DNA from: Thermoplasmata archaeon
Lineage (GTDB): Archaea > Thermoplasmatota > Thermoplasmata > Thermoplasmatales > Thermoplasmataceae
NCBI GenBank assembly: GCA_021826835.1
Contig: JAKAYH010000043.1
Span: 1 to 10,622, forward strand
DNA: 10,622 nt
Direction: 5' to 3'
Shown: one piece after another, positions 1 through 5,502 of the stretch
Layout: each line of letters begins with the position of its first letter
How positions within the stretch are numbered: position 1 is the stretch's first letter
Notes under the pieces: generated by a model
Databases searched by the model: none
What the model saw: the letters and a program-made list of their open reading frames with translations, nothing else
Told to the model about the DNA's origin: nothing
Translations under genes and position numbers: made by a program

Positions 1-135
1 CACTTAGCATTGCCCATTGTGTATGGTTTTAAGTTATTCGATAACTTACAAGCGTATTTAAACCTTTATTGGCCATTTGAATTGGTAGAATCAGCAATTA
101 AGATAGAGACAAAGGAATTTTGTCGACTATTTTAG
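1..135 (+). CDS. Possible C-terminal end of a gene cut by the left window edge
   Basis: The first frame is open from base 1 to a TAG at 133-135, giving 44 codons. It reads as a mixed hydrophobic and charged tail containing LQAYLNLYWPFELVESAIK and ending EFCRLF. I do not recognise the family. The frame would converge on the signal peptidase gene with a 12-bp gap, a normal arrangement for two 3' ends. An open frame of this length could arise by chance in AT-rich DNA. An AT-rich TATA-like stretch around 54-62 and an inverted repeat at 30-48 also lie inside it, so a non-coding reading remains possible. Confidence 0.33.
   Translation, partial: HLALPIVYGFKLFDNLQAYLNLYWPFELVESAIKIETKEFCRLF
30..48. 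repeat. Short perfect inverted repeat
   Basis: The arms TAAGTTAT and ATAACTTA (8 bp each) are separated by TCG. It could be a hairpin downstream of the minus-strand signal peptidase gene or a protein-binding dyad. No T-tract follows on either strand, so a terminator role is unsupported. Confidence 0.5.
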
Positions 136-147
136 GGGTCCCGACTC

Positions 148-1323
148 TCACTTCATTCTAGCCTCCCTGAAATAAAACACCCCTATTACGGCAATGATAA
201 AAACAGCTGTCAGCTGACTGTAAATCAAAACATAACCTACGTAAGGTAAAGTAAAGTAAACCTGACCCACTAGATCCCTCGAAGGAACAGGCAAAGGATC
301 TTTGGCAGGATTGTTGATGCCTTTTGTTACAAAAAATTCATGTCCATTTGAATAAGTAATGTTGATGACCTCGTGTGCAAACAGCGTCCCATTTTCCCAT
401 GGGGCATTGAAAACTATGACTTCCCCTGCCCTTACCTGGTTTACATCAATATGCTTGACAAACAAGAGTGAACCTGGTTGTATCTGAGGATACATGCTGT
501 CGGTTGGGTCGGCTATCACATAATGTGATTCTTGTGTTATTATTGGCATTAATACGAGTAGGATCAGGATTATCAGGATTCCAGCGAATATGACCGGGGT
601 AGTATTATCTTTCTTTTTGAAAGCAACTCTTCTGCTCTTCAGAACCCTTTTTATATTGATGGATTCCTTCATAAGCCTGTCTGTGATGAATAGGAGGACG
701 GATAGAGAAATTACCTCCCATACCAGATTGAAGAGCTTTGATACCTGAACATTGACATTTATGGCCAGGAATATTGAATAGATTAGAAGGAAAAGCATGG
801 GTGAGAGAAGATTGAAGTTGCTTTTTAGGTACATAAATCCCATAAAAAATGAAAATACCACCAAAAAAGCTATGTTGAAAAGAAGCAATTCGGGCAATCC
901 GCTGATAGAAAGAAATAGTTGTACTGGCGTTACACTCAACACATAGACTATAGAAGAGATACTCAGTGCAAATACAGGTTTGCGCCAAAGTGCCTTGAGA
1001 ATCACCCCATAAATCATTGTAACTAGTAGTGCTGAGAAGAGAAGGGAATAAACTATATTCATCCATAAATCTGTGAAATAGAGGTCCAGGTGGATTTTCC
1101 CATATGCAATTGCTGGCTCCACCAGCATGAATATAAACAACAAGCTGAGCGAGATCGAATAAACCACTGTCTTGTTAAATTTATAATCATGCCTTCTTGT
1201 TAAGAGGACTGGGAAAAGGAGTGCCAGTATAACAGGGAATTGATTTAAATGGAAATAGTATTCGATCTGCAAAATGAAAATGAATGGAATGGATGCCAAC
1301 ACTTTCCAGTCTGATCTTTTCAT
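148..1323 (-). CDS. Sec11-type (archaeal) signal peptidase I with large polytopic N-terminal domain
   Basis: This is a membrane serine protease that removes signal peptides from exported proteins, acting on the outer face of the membrane. The protease domain occupies about residues 265-355. Ser276 lies in DPTDSMYP, His317 in LFAHEVI and Asp342 in TKGINNPAKD; this is the Ser/His/Asp pattern of archaeal and ER signal peptidases rather than the bacterial Ser/Lys dyad. A TM (about 243-263) precedes the protease and another (about 358-385) follows it. Residues 1-220 add roughly eight further hydrophobic segments that ordinary Sec11 proteins, usually 150-200 aa, do not have. The ATG overlaps the stop of the upstream DUF5305-like gene in an ATGA, which suggests translational coupling. 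The nearby SipW/TasA-type secreted protein is its likely substrate (inference). The protease assignment is firm; the role of the N-terminal domain is unknown. Confidence 0.9.
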   Translation of the reverse strand: MKRSDWKVLASIPFIFILQIEYYFHLNQFPVILALLFPVLLTRRHDYKFNKTVVYSISLSLLFIFMLVEPAIAYGKIHLDLYFTDLWMNIVYSLLFSALLVTMIYGVILKALWRKPVFALSISSIVYVLSVTPVQLFLSISGLPELLLFNIAFLVVFSFFMGFMYLKSNFNLLSPMLFLLIYSIFLAINVNVQVSKLFNLVWEVISLSVLLFITDRLMKESINIKRVLKSRRVAFKKKDNTTPVIFAGILIILILLVLMPIITQESHYVIADPTDSMYPQIQPGSLLFVKHIDVNQVRAGEVIVFNAPWENGTLFAHEVINITYSNGHEFFVTKGINNPAKDPLPVPSRDLVGQVYFTLPYVGYVLIYSQLTAVFIIAVIGVFYFREARMK

Positions 1324-2264
1324 AATAACACATATTTGTACTGTTCACCCTGGTGACTTACATAAAGGACTTTGCCAGTGGCATAAAGAAATACTGGTGT
1401 TTCCAAAATTTCAGAGAGTTTAATCAGATCTTCCAGTTTAGAGAGAGTTTTGGCGTCCTCGCTTGGAGGAGTATCTATTTCGACTATGTGGTCACCGTAA
1501 TCCTTTCTTATTTTTACTACAGTATCTGAAACCCTCGGAATATATAGCACAGCCATGGAAATTGCACTTGCTCCTGCCCCAGCCAGAAAAATATAGCCAA
1601 ATACAGTTCCAAGGCCAATAATCTCATGAGGGGTAACAAGTTCCTGTTTGAAGGAGGTTACTGATACAGGATTTGAATTACTGTAGGACAAATCTTCATA
1701 AGTACCGTGGAGACTGATTGTCATTGACGTCGAATAGATATTAAGACCCGTAGACACAACACTGATGTTAAGAACTATTGTGGGGTCAGACGTTCCATCC
1801 TGAAGCTGATTGTCTATGCTCGTTGCCAGAGCCATCTCTTTTGTGATATTCAACGGAATTGAGATTTCAATTATTCCATTTTGCGAAACAGTTTTGCTTG
1901 TTTCATTGGTTTCGATGAGTTTTTCCCAGGAAGGGCTATTTGAAACCAAATTTACAGTTGATACAAGTGAAACTTTTCTCCCTGAAATGTTACTAAAATG
2001 AACAAACGCTTGAGCACTTATGTTCACAGAGCTGGTAATATTGTTGTAGATTACTGTTGGATTTGTCAAATAGGACTGGTTATAGAGGGAATTCGGCAAT
2101 AGATTTTCTTTAACGGTGAAGCTACCTGATTCATTATAGCCCGATGTGGGGATCTTTACAGAGTACTGATGGGCCTCTAGGACTATAATTGAACCAACCA
2201 TGGCAAGTATCAGGAACACAATTACCAACACGGCTTTTATCCAAAGTTTATCCTTATTGATCAA
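1320..2264 (-). CDS. DUF5305-like membrane-anchored surface glycoprotein
   Basis: The protein has a TM at about 9-29, an extracytoplasmic domain at about 30-212, a second TM at about 215-241 and a cytoplasmic tail of about 70 residues. The tail, with its SKLEDLIKLSEILETPVFLY segment followed by a short beta hairpin, and the early GSFTVKENLLPNSLY stretch resemble the archaeal DUF5305 family as I recall it; no search was run. The ectodomain is rich in Asn, Ser and Thr and holds eight N-glycosylation sequons (N44, N62, N75, N81, N92, N120, N139, N166). The start is TTG. An in-frame TGA lies just upstream at 2271-2273, and a GGTGA ribosome site sits six bases before the TTG. The stop overlaps the signal peptidase start. 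It could be a scaffold or anchor for the peptidase or for the secreted fibre (inference). No enzymatic motif is visible. Confidence 0.78.
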   Translation of the reverse strand: MINKDKLWIKAVLVIVFLILAMVGSIIVLEAHQYSVKIPTSGYNESGSFTVKENLLPNSLYNQSYLTNPTVIYNNITSSVNISAQAFVHFSNISGRKVSLVSTVNLVSNSPSWEKLIETNETSKTVSQNGIIEISIPLNITKEMALATSIDNQLQDGTSDPTIVLNISVVSTGLNIYSTSMTISLHGTYEDLSYSNSNPVSVTSFKQELVTPHEIIGLGTVFGYIFLAGAGASAISMAVLYIPRVSDTVVKIRKDYGDHIVEIDTPPSEDAKTLSKLEDLIKLSEILETPVFLYATGKVLYVSHQGEQYKYVLL

Positions 2265-2270
2265 GAACTT

Positions 2271-2275
2271 TCACC
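2271..2275 (-). promoter_or_regulatory. Ribosome binding site deciding a TTG start
   Basis: On the minus strand GGTGA is followed by six bases and then TTG at 2264. It matches the anti-SD core and supports the rare TTG start, since no ATG or GTG lies between the in-frame TGA and the signal-anchor TM. Confidence 0.6.
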
Positions 2276-2396
2276 CAAGTACCTTTTCAGTATTGAAGTT
2301 CTGAAGCTTTTCCTGGAGACCAATATTATGTGTGCTTAACATGGCCCCATAAAAACTCGAATTCCAACGATTAGTTAAGCTCTCTATTGGCCACAT
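2271..2396 (-). CDS. Candidate 41-aa small ORF upstream of the DUF5305-like gene
   Basis: An ATG at 2394-2396 opens 41 codons, starting MWPIESLTNRWNSSFYG and ending NTEKVLG, with a TGA at 2271-2273. That TGA is six bases before the next gene's TTG, spacing typical of an operon. A full AGGAGG lies at 2410-2415 but is 13 nt from the ATG, which is longer than ideal. The peptide is polar with no TM and no family I recognise. The alternative is that this is only a leader or promoter region: TATATG overlapping the start could be a TATA element for the two genes that follow. Confidence 0.3.
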   Translation of the reverse strand: MWPIESLTNRWNSSFYGAMLSTHNIGLQEKLQNFNTEKVLG

Positions 2397-2440
2397 ATAT
2401 CGAAAACAACCTCCTGGAAAATAATAAAACTTTCTGAATT

Positions 2441-2458
2441 AAAAGGGAATTCCTTTTT
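2441..2458 (-). terminator. Possible terminator hairpin after the 201-aa gene
   Basis: On the minus strand, AAAAGG and CCTTTT arms flank a five-base loop (AATTC), about 40 nt past the stop at 2494. It would split the minus-strand run into two transcription units. The stem is short and the T-run only four bases, so support is modest. Confidence 0.35.
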
Positions 2459-2493
2459 GCAGATTAAATGGCTTTCTTGTTTCATGCTGAAAC

Positions 2494-3099
2494 TCACTGT
2501 GCCTCTTGGTTAATCCATGATCTGCTTTTCTGAAGTCTTGAGTACCTTATCTCCAATCTATGGCTGATGTAAAAAATATAAACTGATATGTAAACAAAGA
2601 ATGAAGAGAAAAGTACAGTTGCAATAAGCATATCGCTAATTGCTGATGTGAATAGTGCTGATTTTGTTGAATAGAACATGGTGACGATTATATATTGTGT
2701 GAGTGAAACTGAGAAACCGTAGAGCAATAAAATCGATCTCAGGTACAAGGCAGAGATCTTTATTCGGGATAGCTCCTCGGAAGGTTTGTAGGCTTTGCTT
2801 GTTTCATTGTAAAGCCTTTCAATTTCAGCTCCGGCACCTCCAAATGAGTTATTCAATGATTCAAAGATGTATTCATCATTCCCATTTCCCTGCACTATCC
2901 CATCCACTAGGTTTTTTGATTCGCTGCTTGAAAAAAGTCTCACAAAATCAGAAGCTATCAGCAACAAGGATATTCTCTGAATGGTTTTGGCTTTGACTTC
3001 AATTTTCTTTATGTAAAGATTAAGGCCTCTTGAAAGGATGATAAAAGTAACAATTGTGGAAAGAACTATTGCAGTGGGGATTAAGAGAAGAATTTGCAT
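2494..3099 (-). CDS. Three-TM membrane protein of unknown function
   Basis: This 201-aa protein has a TM at about 2-22, a polar central region of about 90 residues (25-115), and two TMs close together at about 117-142 and 152-178. A basic tail follows (RLEIRYSRLQKSRS). The middle is predicted to be mainly helical and contains a glycine-rich turn (FGGAGAE, 86-92). I do not recognise the family. The ATG at 3097-3099 is supported by GGGGAG eight bases upstream, which favours it over the overlapping out-of-frame ATGs at 3101-3103 and 3105-3107. It lies 36 bp behind the winged-helix gene on the same strand, so the two are probably co-transcribed. The context suggests a membrane component of the fibre or signal peptidase system (inference only). 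Confidence 0.72.
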   Translation of the reverse strand: MQILLLIPTAIVLSTIVTFIILSRGLNLYIKKIEVKAKTIQRISLLLIASDFVRLFSSSESKNLVDGIVQGNGNDEYIFESLNNSFGGAGAEIERLYNETSKAYKPSEELSRIKISALYLRSILLLYGFSVSLTQYIIVTMFYSTKSALFTSAISDMLIATVLFSSFFVYISVYIFYISHRLEIRYSRLQKSRSWINQEAQ

Positions 3100-3135
3100 C
3101 CATGCATCTCCCCAATGAACGCATATTGACTTTCT

Positions 3136-3870
3136 TCATGGTTCATTATAACTGCCTCCATTAACAACCCTTAACCTCTCTATCATCTGAGAACCAATTC
3201 CTGTTGTTTTGTAGATGGCTTTATCGTCACCATTCTTTGTTATTCCCAAAAGTTCCCTTCTTAAGAGCTCGTCTACAATCTTTCTTGCAGAGTTGTAATT
3301 GAGATTGCATCTGAAAACTAAGTTATTCAAAGTAGTTCCATTCTCAGAAGATGCTGATCTCAAGACCTCCTGGATAAGCATTGTCCGGTCTCTGTACTTT
3401 TTGGTTACTTTATCATTTTTTTTACTATTCTTAAGGGACAGGATCGAGCTTATGTCGAATTTTACGGCCCCAATGGGATCGTTGTCCATCATGGATCTGG
3501 ATAGAAATGCCGCAACATCGCCAACATTGTTGAGAATTACTATTTTCAGTGCACTGGCAAGTAGTTCTACTTCCTCCGGCATTTCCCTTTCGCAGAATAT
3601 TACCTTTCTATCAGCTCCCACATCATCACTTTGTGCATTGAAATATGTAAGCAATGAAAGGCCGTTCCTGATATCCTTGCCGTATTGCTTTCCAAGTACC
3701 AGAAAGTCTTCGTTTCCATTGAGATAAAAACCATAATCGAATTCATGAACCTTTCCGGATTTTCCATTTAGCTTCGGCTTCATCAAAAAGGTCCAGGTCT
3801 CTTTGCATTCAACAATCTTCTCGTGTGGAATCGAATCTGCGTCATTATGTCGGGAACTTGTGTTTAGCAT
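3136..3870 (-). CDS. Winged-helix DNA-binding protein with N-terminal nuclease-fold-like domain
   Basis: The C-terminal part of this 244-aa protein (about 160-235) has the pattern of archaeal winged-helix regulators. Helices fall at DRTMLIQEVLRSA, TTLNNLVFRCN and NYNSARKIVDELLRRELL, followed by a wing at GITKNGDDKAIYKTT and a trailing helix. The N-terminal part (about 40-125) alternates strands and helices in an order that recalls a PD-(D/E)XK nuclease fold, with VLGKQYGKDI where an active enzyme would carry an acidic residue, x and Lys. The acidic residue is missing, so any such domain would be inactive and may be a sensor (inference). It is the first gene of the minus-strand run and is divergent from the secreted fibre protein, which makes it the obvious candidate regulator of the locus. 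The ATG is preceded by a weak GGAAG about eight bases upstream. Confidence 0.7.
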   Translation of the reverse strand: MLNTSSRHNDADSIPHEKIVECKETWTFLMKPKLNGKSGKVHEFDYGFYLNGNEDFLVLGKQYGKDIRNGLSLLTYFNAQSDDVGADRKVIFCEREMPEEVELLASALKIVILNNVGDVAAFLSRSMMDNDPIGAVKFDISSILSLKNSKKNDKVTKKYRDRTMLIQEVLRSASSENGTTLNNLVFRCNLNYNSARKIVDELLRRELLGITKNGDDKAIYKTTGIGSQMIERLRVVNGGSYNEP

Positions 3871-3920
3871 TTAGAATACTTCCAGGATGATTTATTGAAG
3901 TACGGATATTATGCGATGAG

Positions 3921-3930
3921 ATATATTAAT
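3921..3930 (-). promoter_or_regulatory. TATA box for the winged-helix gene
   Basis: Read on the minus strand this is ATTAATATAT. Transcription would start near 3899, leaving a leader of about 29 nt to the ATG at 3870. A second AT-rich candidate lies at 3941-3950. Confidence 0.4.
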
Positions 3931-4096
3931 GATTTTTGGTAAATATAATTGTATGACAGTGTCTTACCTTCAAATTATCACCTTCCCAATGGGTTTTCTG
4001 ATAGAATATTTTGAAAATTGAAGGCAGCCAACATTATGAAAATTAAAGCTAATAAAAAGGCCCGAAAACACTAACAATTTTTGAATTGCAATCTAC

Positions 4097-4118
4097 ACTT
4101 TTAAAAAAGTCTAGACTT
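4097..4118. repeat. Palindrome cluster in the divergent spacer (possible operator)
   Basis: Two dyads overlap. ACTTTT and AAAAGT are separated by two bases (4097-4110), and AAGTCTAGACTT is a perfect 12-bp palindrome (4107-4118). Three alternating ACTT/AAGT half-sites result. The cluster lies between the promoters of the winged-helix gene and the secreted fibre gene, where a local regulator would act on both. The rest of the 3871-4386 spacer holds the promoters listed separately, and I see no convincing full-length gene in it. Confidence 0.5.
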
Positions 4119-4180
4119 CTAATATGAAAAATAGCTCTATTATTGGTTCTGTTATAATGAATCAATTTTTCATCGACCTT

Positions 4181-4212
4181 GTTCCCAGAATATGATATAT
4201 TTATTCAGGAAC
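4181..4212 (+). promoter_or_regulatory. TATA box enclosed in an interrupted inverted repeat
   Basis: GTTCC plus GAATA on the left (4181-4185, 4188-4192) mirror TATTC plus GGAAC on the right (4202-4206, 4208-4212). The central nine bases TGATATATT are a good archaeal TATA box. Transcription would begin near 4223. A protein bound to the dyad would cover the TATA element, so this has the form of a repressor-controlled promoter reading toward the fibre gene. Function is inferred. Confidence 0.5.
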
Positions 4213-4222
4213 CTACTTTTCT

Positions 4223-4294
4223 ATGTTGGTAACAATGCCTCAAAAAAGTCTTGGCGGCATCAATATAGAGACAAATCCATTTTACTCCAATTAA
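4223..4294 (+). CDS. Candidate 23-aa leaderless mini-ORF
   Basis: The ATG at 4223 lies about 26 nt from the centre of the upstream TATA box, the same spacing as the leaderless lysine aminotransferase and tnpA genes in this window. The product would begin MLVTMPQKSLGGINIE and end FYSN before TAA at 4292-4294. It is too short for coding statistics. It may instead be the start of a longer leader RNA running into the fibre gene. Confidence 0.22.
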   Translation: MLVTMPQKSLGGINIETNPFYSN

Positions 4295-4296
4295 TC

Positions 4297-4305
4297 ATAT
4301 ATAAA
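4297..4305 (+). promoter_or_regulatory. TATA box for the TasA-like fibre gene
   Basis: ATATATAAA is the best TATA match ahead of the secreted protein gene. It predicts a start near 4327 and a leader of about 60 nt, unusual here because most other plus-strand genes look leaderless. Confidence 0.6.
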
Positions 4306-4326
4306 CTTAACTAATCAATTATTCTA

Positions 4327-4354
4327 ACAGTCTTTCTGCAGAAGTTAACACTGT
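4327..4354 (+). other. Possible 5'-end hairpin in the fibre-gene leader
   Basis: ACAGT (4327-4331) pairs with ACTGT (4350-4354). Inside lies TTCTGCAGAA, a perfect 10-bp palindrome at 4334-4343. The structure would sit at the very 5' end of the predicted transcript, where it could protect the mRNA. Pairing is short and was not computed. Confidence 0.3.
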
Positions 4355-4373
4355 CCCCCACATGAAATAAACA

Positions 4374-4379
4374 AGGTGA
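4374..4379 (+). promoter_or_regulatory. Ribosome binding site for the GTG start at 4387
   Basis: AGGTGA, a strong archaeal SD, lies seven bases before GTG. It fixes the start so that the signal peptide begins MNKK. Confidence 0.75.
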
Positions 4380-4386
4380 CATAAAA

Positions 4387-5079
4387 GTGAACAAGAAACT
4401 GTTTGCTATGATGATGGTACCTGTTCTGGTGGTTATGGGAGGCACTTTCGCATTTTCAGCCTGGTCTGGAAGCGGTAATGCATTTTTTGGCCAAACTGCT
4501 GCCACAGTATCATACTCTGAAACAATGTATTTTAATGGAACAAATGCGGTCCACAACCCCCTGACCGTTTCAAATGGACAGTCCAGCCAGTCTGTTACAC
4601 AGGCTACCGCTGAATATATGGTATCGAGTGCAAGCGGACATGCTTCATCTGTGTTAAATGTGTATGCAAATGTATCATATCTGGTACCTGGCCAGTATGT
4701 CAACTTCACAGTTGTTATTCATAACAACGGCAATACAGTCCTCAACACCAGCACAGTGTCGGTAGCAGGTGGACACCTCTTTAATGGACTTGGACAACAA
4801 CTCTCATCTCCACAGGGTATCGTTAGCTTCTTTAATCCTCCAATAACGAATTCATACATACAAAACGTTGCTACAAATGGTATACCCAACATAGCTAATG
4901 GAAATGGACCTTTATACCTCATGAATGCAACTTCAAGTGGATCAACAACTGCTCTCCTGGCTCCAGGCGCCTCCATTACATATGACGTAGTCGCAGTTTT
5001 GCCGAGTGTTGCCCCAACAAACTGGCAGGACTATACTTTTGACATGGAGATATCGATTCCAATAAGCACTATAGCATGA
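4387..5079 (+). CDS. Secreted TasA/archaeal-bundling-pilin-like fibre subunit (SipW-class signal peptide)
   Basis: This 230-aa protein starts MNKK, has a hydrophobic core (5-18) and then GGTFAFS, with probable cleavage after Ala22. The next residues (FSAWSGSGNAFFGQTAATVS) follow the pattern of SipW-cognate proteins such as TasA, where the signal peptide runs straight into F-S-x...N-x-F-x-x-G/Q-T. The later LVPGQYVNFTVVIHNNGN segment (99-116) and LLAPGASITYDVV (190-202) match the proline-glycine strand turns of that beta-sandwich family. The mature chain of about 208 residues contains no Lys, Arg or Cys and only six acidic residues; it has five N-glycosylation sequons (N50, N95, N106, N120, N180). 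By analogy with TasA and Pyrobaculum bundling pili, it should polymerise outside the cell by donating its N-terminal strand. The divergent signal peptidase is the likely processor. A monomeric surface protein is the main alternative. Confidence 0.72.
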   Translation: MNKKLFAMMMVPVLVVMGGTFAFSAWSGSGNAFFGQTAATVSYSETMYFNGTNAVHNPLTVSNGQSSQSVTQATAEYMVSSASGHASSVLNVYANVSYLVPGQYVNFTVVIHNNGNTVLNTSTVSVAGGHLFNGLGQQLSSPQGIVSFFNPPITNSYIQNVATNGIPNIANGNGPLYLMNATSSGSTTALLAPGASITYDVVAVLPSVAPTNWQDYTFDMEISIPISTIA

Positions 5080-5094
5080 TGTTAAAACTTTAAC

Positions 5095-5110
5095 CCTTTT
5101 TTTATTTTTA
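5095..5110 (+). terminator. Oligo-T transcription stop after the fibre gene
   Basis: A run of eight T (5097-5104 after CCC, with one A then five more T) begins about 17 nt past the stop. Archaeal RNA polymerase stops at such T-tracts without needing a hairpin. A palindrome, GGAAATTTCC, follows at 5123-5132. Nothing else is recognised between here and the tRNA promoter. Confidence 0.6.
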
Positions 5111-5243
5111 TATTATATTTAAGGAAATTTCCACATTATAATTTTTAATCTTCCAGGTTATAGTAGTTCTAGAAACGACAAATAAATTTGAAATCGGATA
5201 GATATTAATTGATTGAGACTTATGCAGTCATTTGATGGAAAAA

Positions 5244-5251
5244 TTATAAAT
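5244..5251 (+). promoter_or_regulatory. TATA box for tRNA-Lys
   Basis: TTATAAAT is centred about 27 bp before the first tRNA base, the normal archaeal spacing. It shows that the tRNA has its own promoter. Confidence 0.7.
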
Positions 5252-5274
5252 CGGCTGAGCAATAACGGATGAGT

Positions 5275-5348
5275 GGGTCCGTAGCTTAGCTAGGTAGAGC
5301 GATGGACTCTTAATCCATAGGTCGGGGGTTCGAACCCCCTCGGACCCG
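5275..5348 (+). tRNA. tRNA-Lys (anticodon CTT)
   Basis: The full cloverleaf can be folded by eye. The acceptor GGGTCCG pairs with CGGACCC, and the D stem GCTT with GAGC. The anticodon stem ATGGA/TCCAT holds the loop CTCTTAA with anticodon CTT at 5309-5311. The T arm is GGGGG-TTCGAAC-CCCCT, and the discriminator base is G at 5348. CCA is not encoded and no intron is present. It reads lysine codon AAG. Antisense translation of this gene gives a GPRGFEPPTYGL peptide, a well-known artefact of tRNA genes and not a protein. Confidence 0.97.
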
Positions 5349-5349
5349 C

Positions 5350-5460
5350 TAAATCTATGATTAATTCTGGGAGGACTTTCCTGCGGTACTTCACCACCTG
5401 GATAAAATGATAATAGAGAGAGTAAACGGAATGAGCCCCTTTATCGAGGTCATGGGACAT
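5350..5460 (-). pseudogene. tnpA: Truncated IS200/IS605 transposase TnpA (N-terminal 37 residues)
   Basis: From ATG at 5460 the translation reads MSHDLDKGAHSVYSLYYHF and continues with QVVKYRRKVLPELI. This is the standard opening of Y1 (HUH) transposases of the IS200/IS605 family, which normally run to about 130-140 aa. The catalytic His-x-His motif and the nucleophilic Tyr lie further on in the family and are missing, so the fragment is inactive. The frame then runs into the antisense of tRNA-Lys. The TATA box is centred about 27 nt before the ATG, fitting a leaderless gene. A longer reading from ATG at 5583 exists, but it would translate the IS left end and is rejected. Confidence 0.82.
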
Positions 5461-5502
5461 AGTTGTAGTATTTACCCCCAGAACTATAAAGATTTCGCTT
5501 TC

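Noticed and set aside
30..48. Resemblance of TAAGTTAT-TCG-ATAACTTA to a recombinase site such as loxP
   Set aside because: Only the ATAACTT part is shared. The arms are 8 bp with a 3-bp spacer, unlike 13-bp arms and an 8-bp spacer, and no recombinase is nearby.
605..1066. Open frame of 153 codons inside the signal peptidase gene
   Set aside because: It is a shadow frame on the same strand as a gene with clear catalytic motifs. The sequence has no domain sense and no independent start signals.
3299..3727. Plus-strand frame of 142 codons opposite the winged-helix gene
   Set aside because: It is antisense to a gene with a recognisable winged-helix domain and a supported start. No promoter or SD precedes it.
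3953..4021. 22-codon plus-strand ORF (MTVSYLQIITFP...) in the divergent spacer
   Set aside because: No TATA box at leaderless distance and no SD. The length is expected by chance.
4311..4709. Minus-strand frame of 132 codons across the fibre-gene start
   Set aside because: It would run through the promoter, SD and signal peptide of the fibre gene. The plus-strand reading has a signal peptide and family motifs.
5123..5132. GGAAATTTCC palindrome as an operator
   Set aside because: It is short, of low complexity, lies just past an oligo-T stop, and is over 100 bp from the next promoter. It is likely chance.
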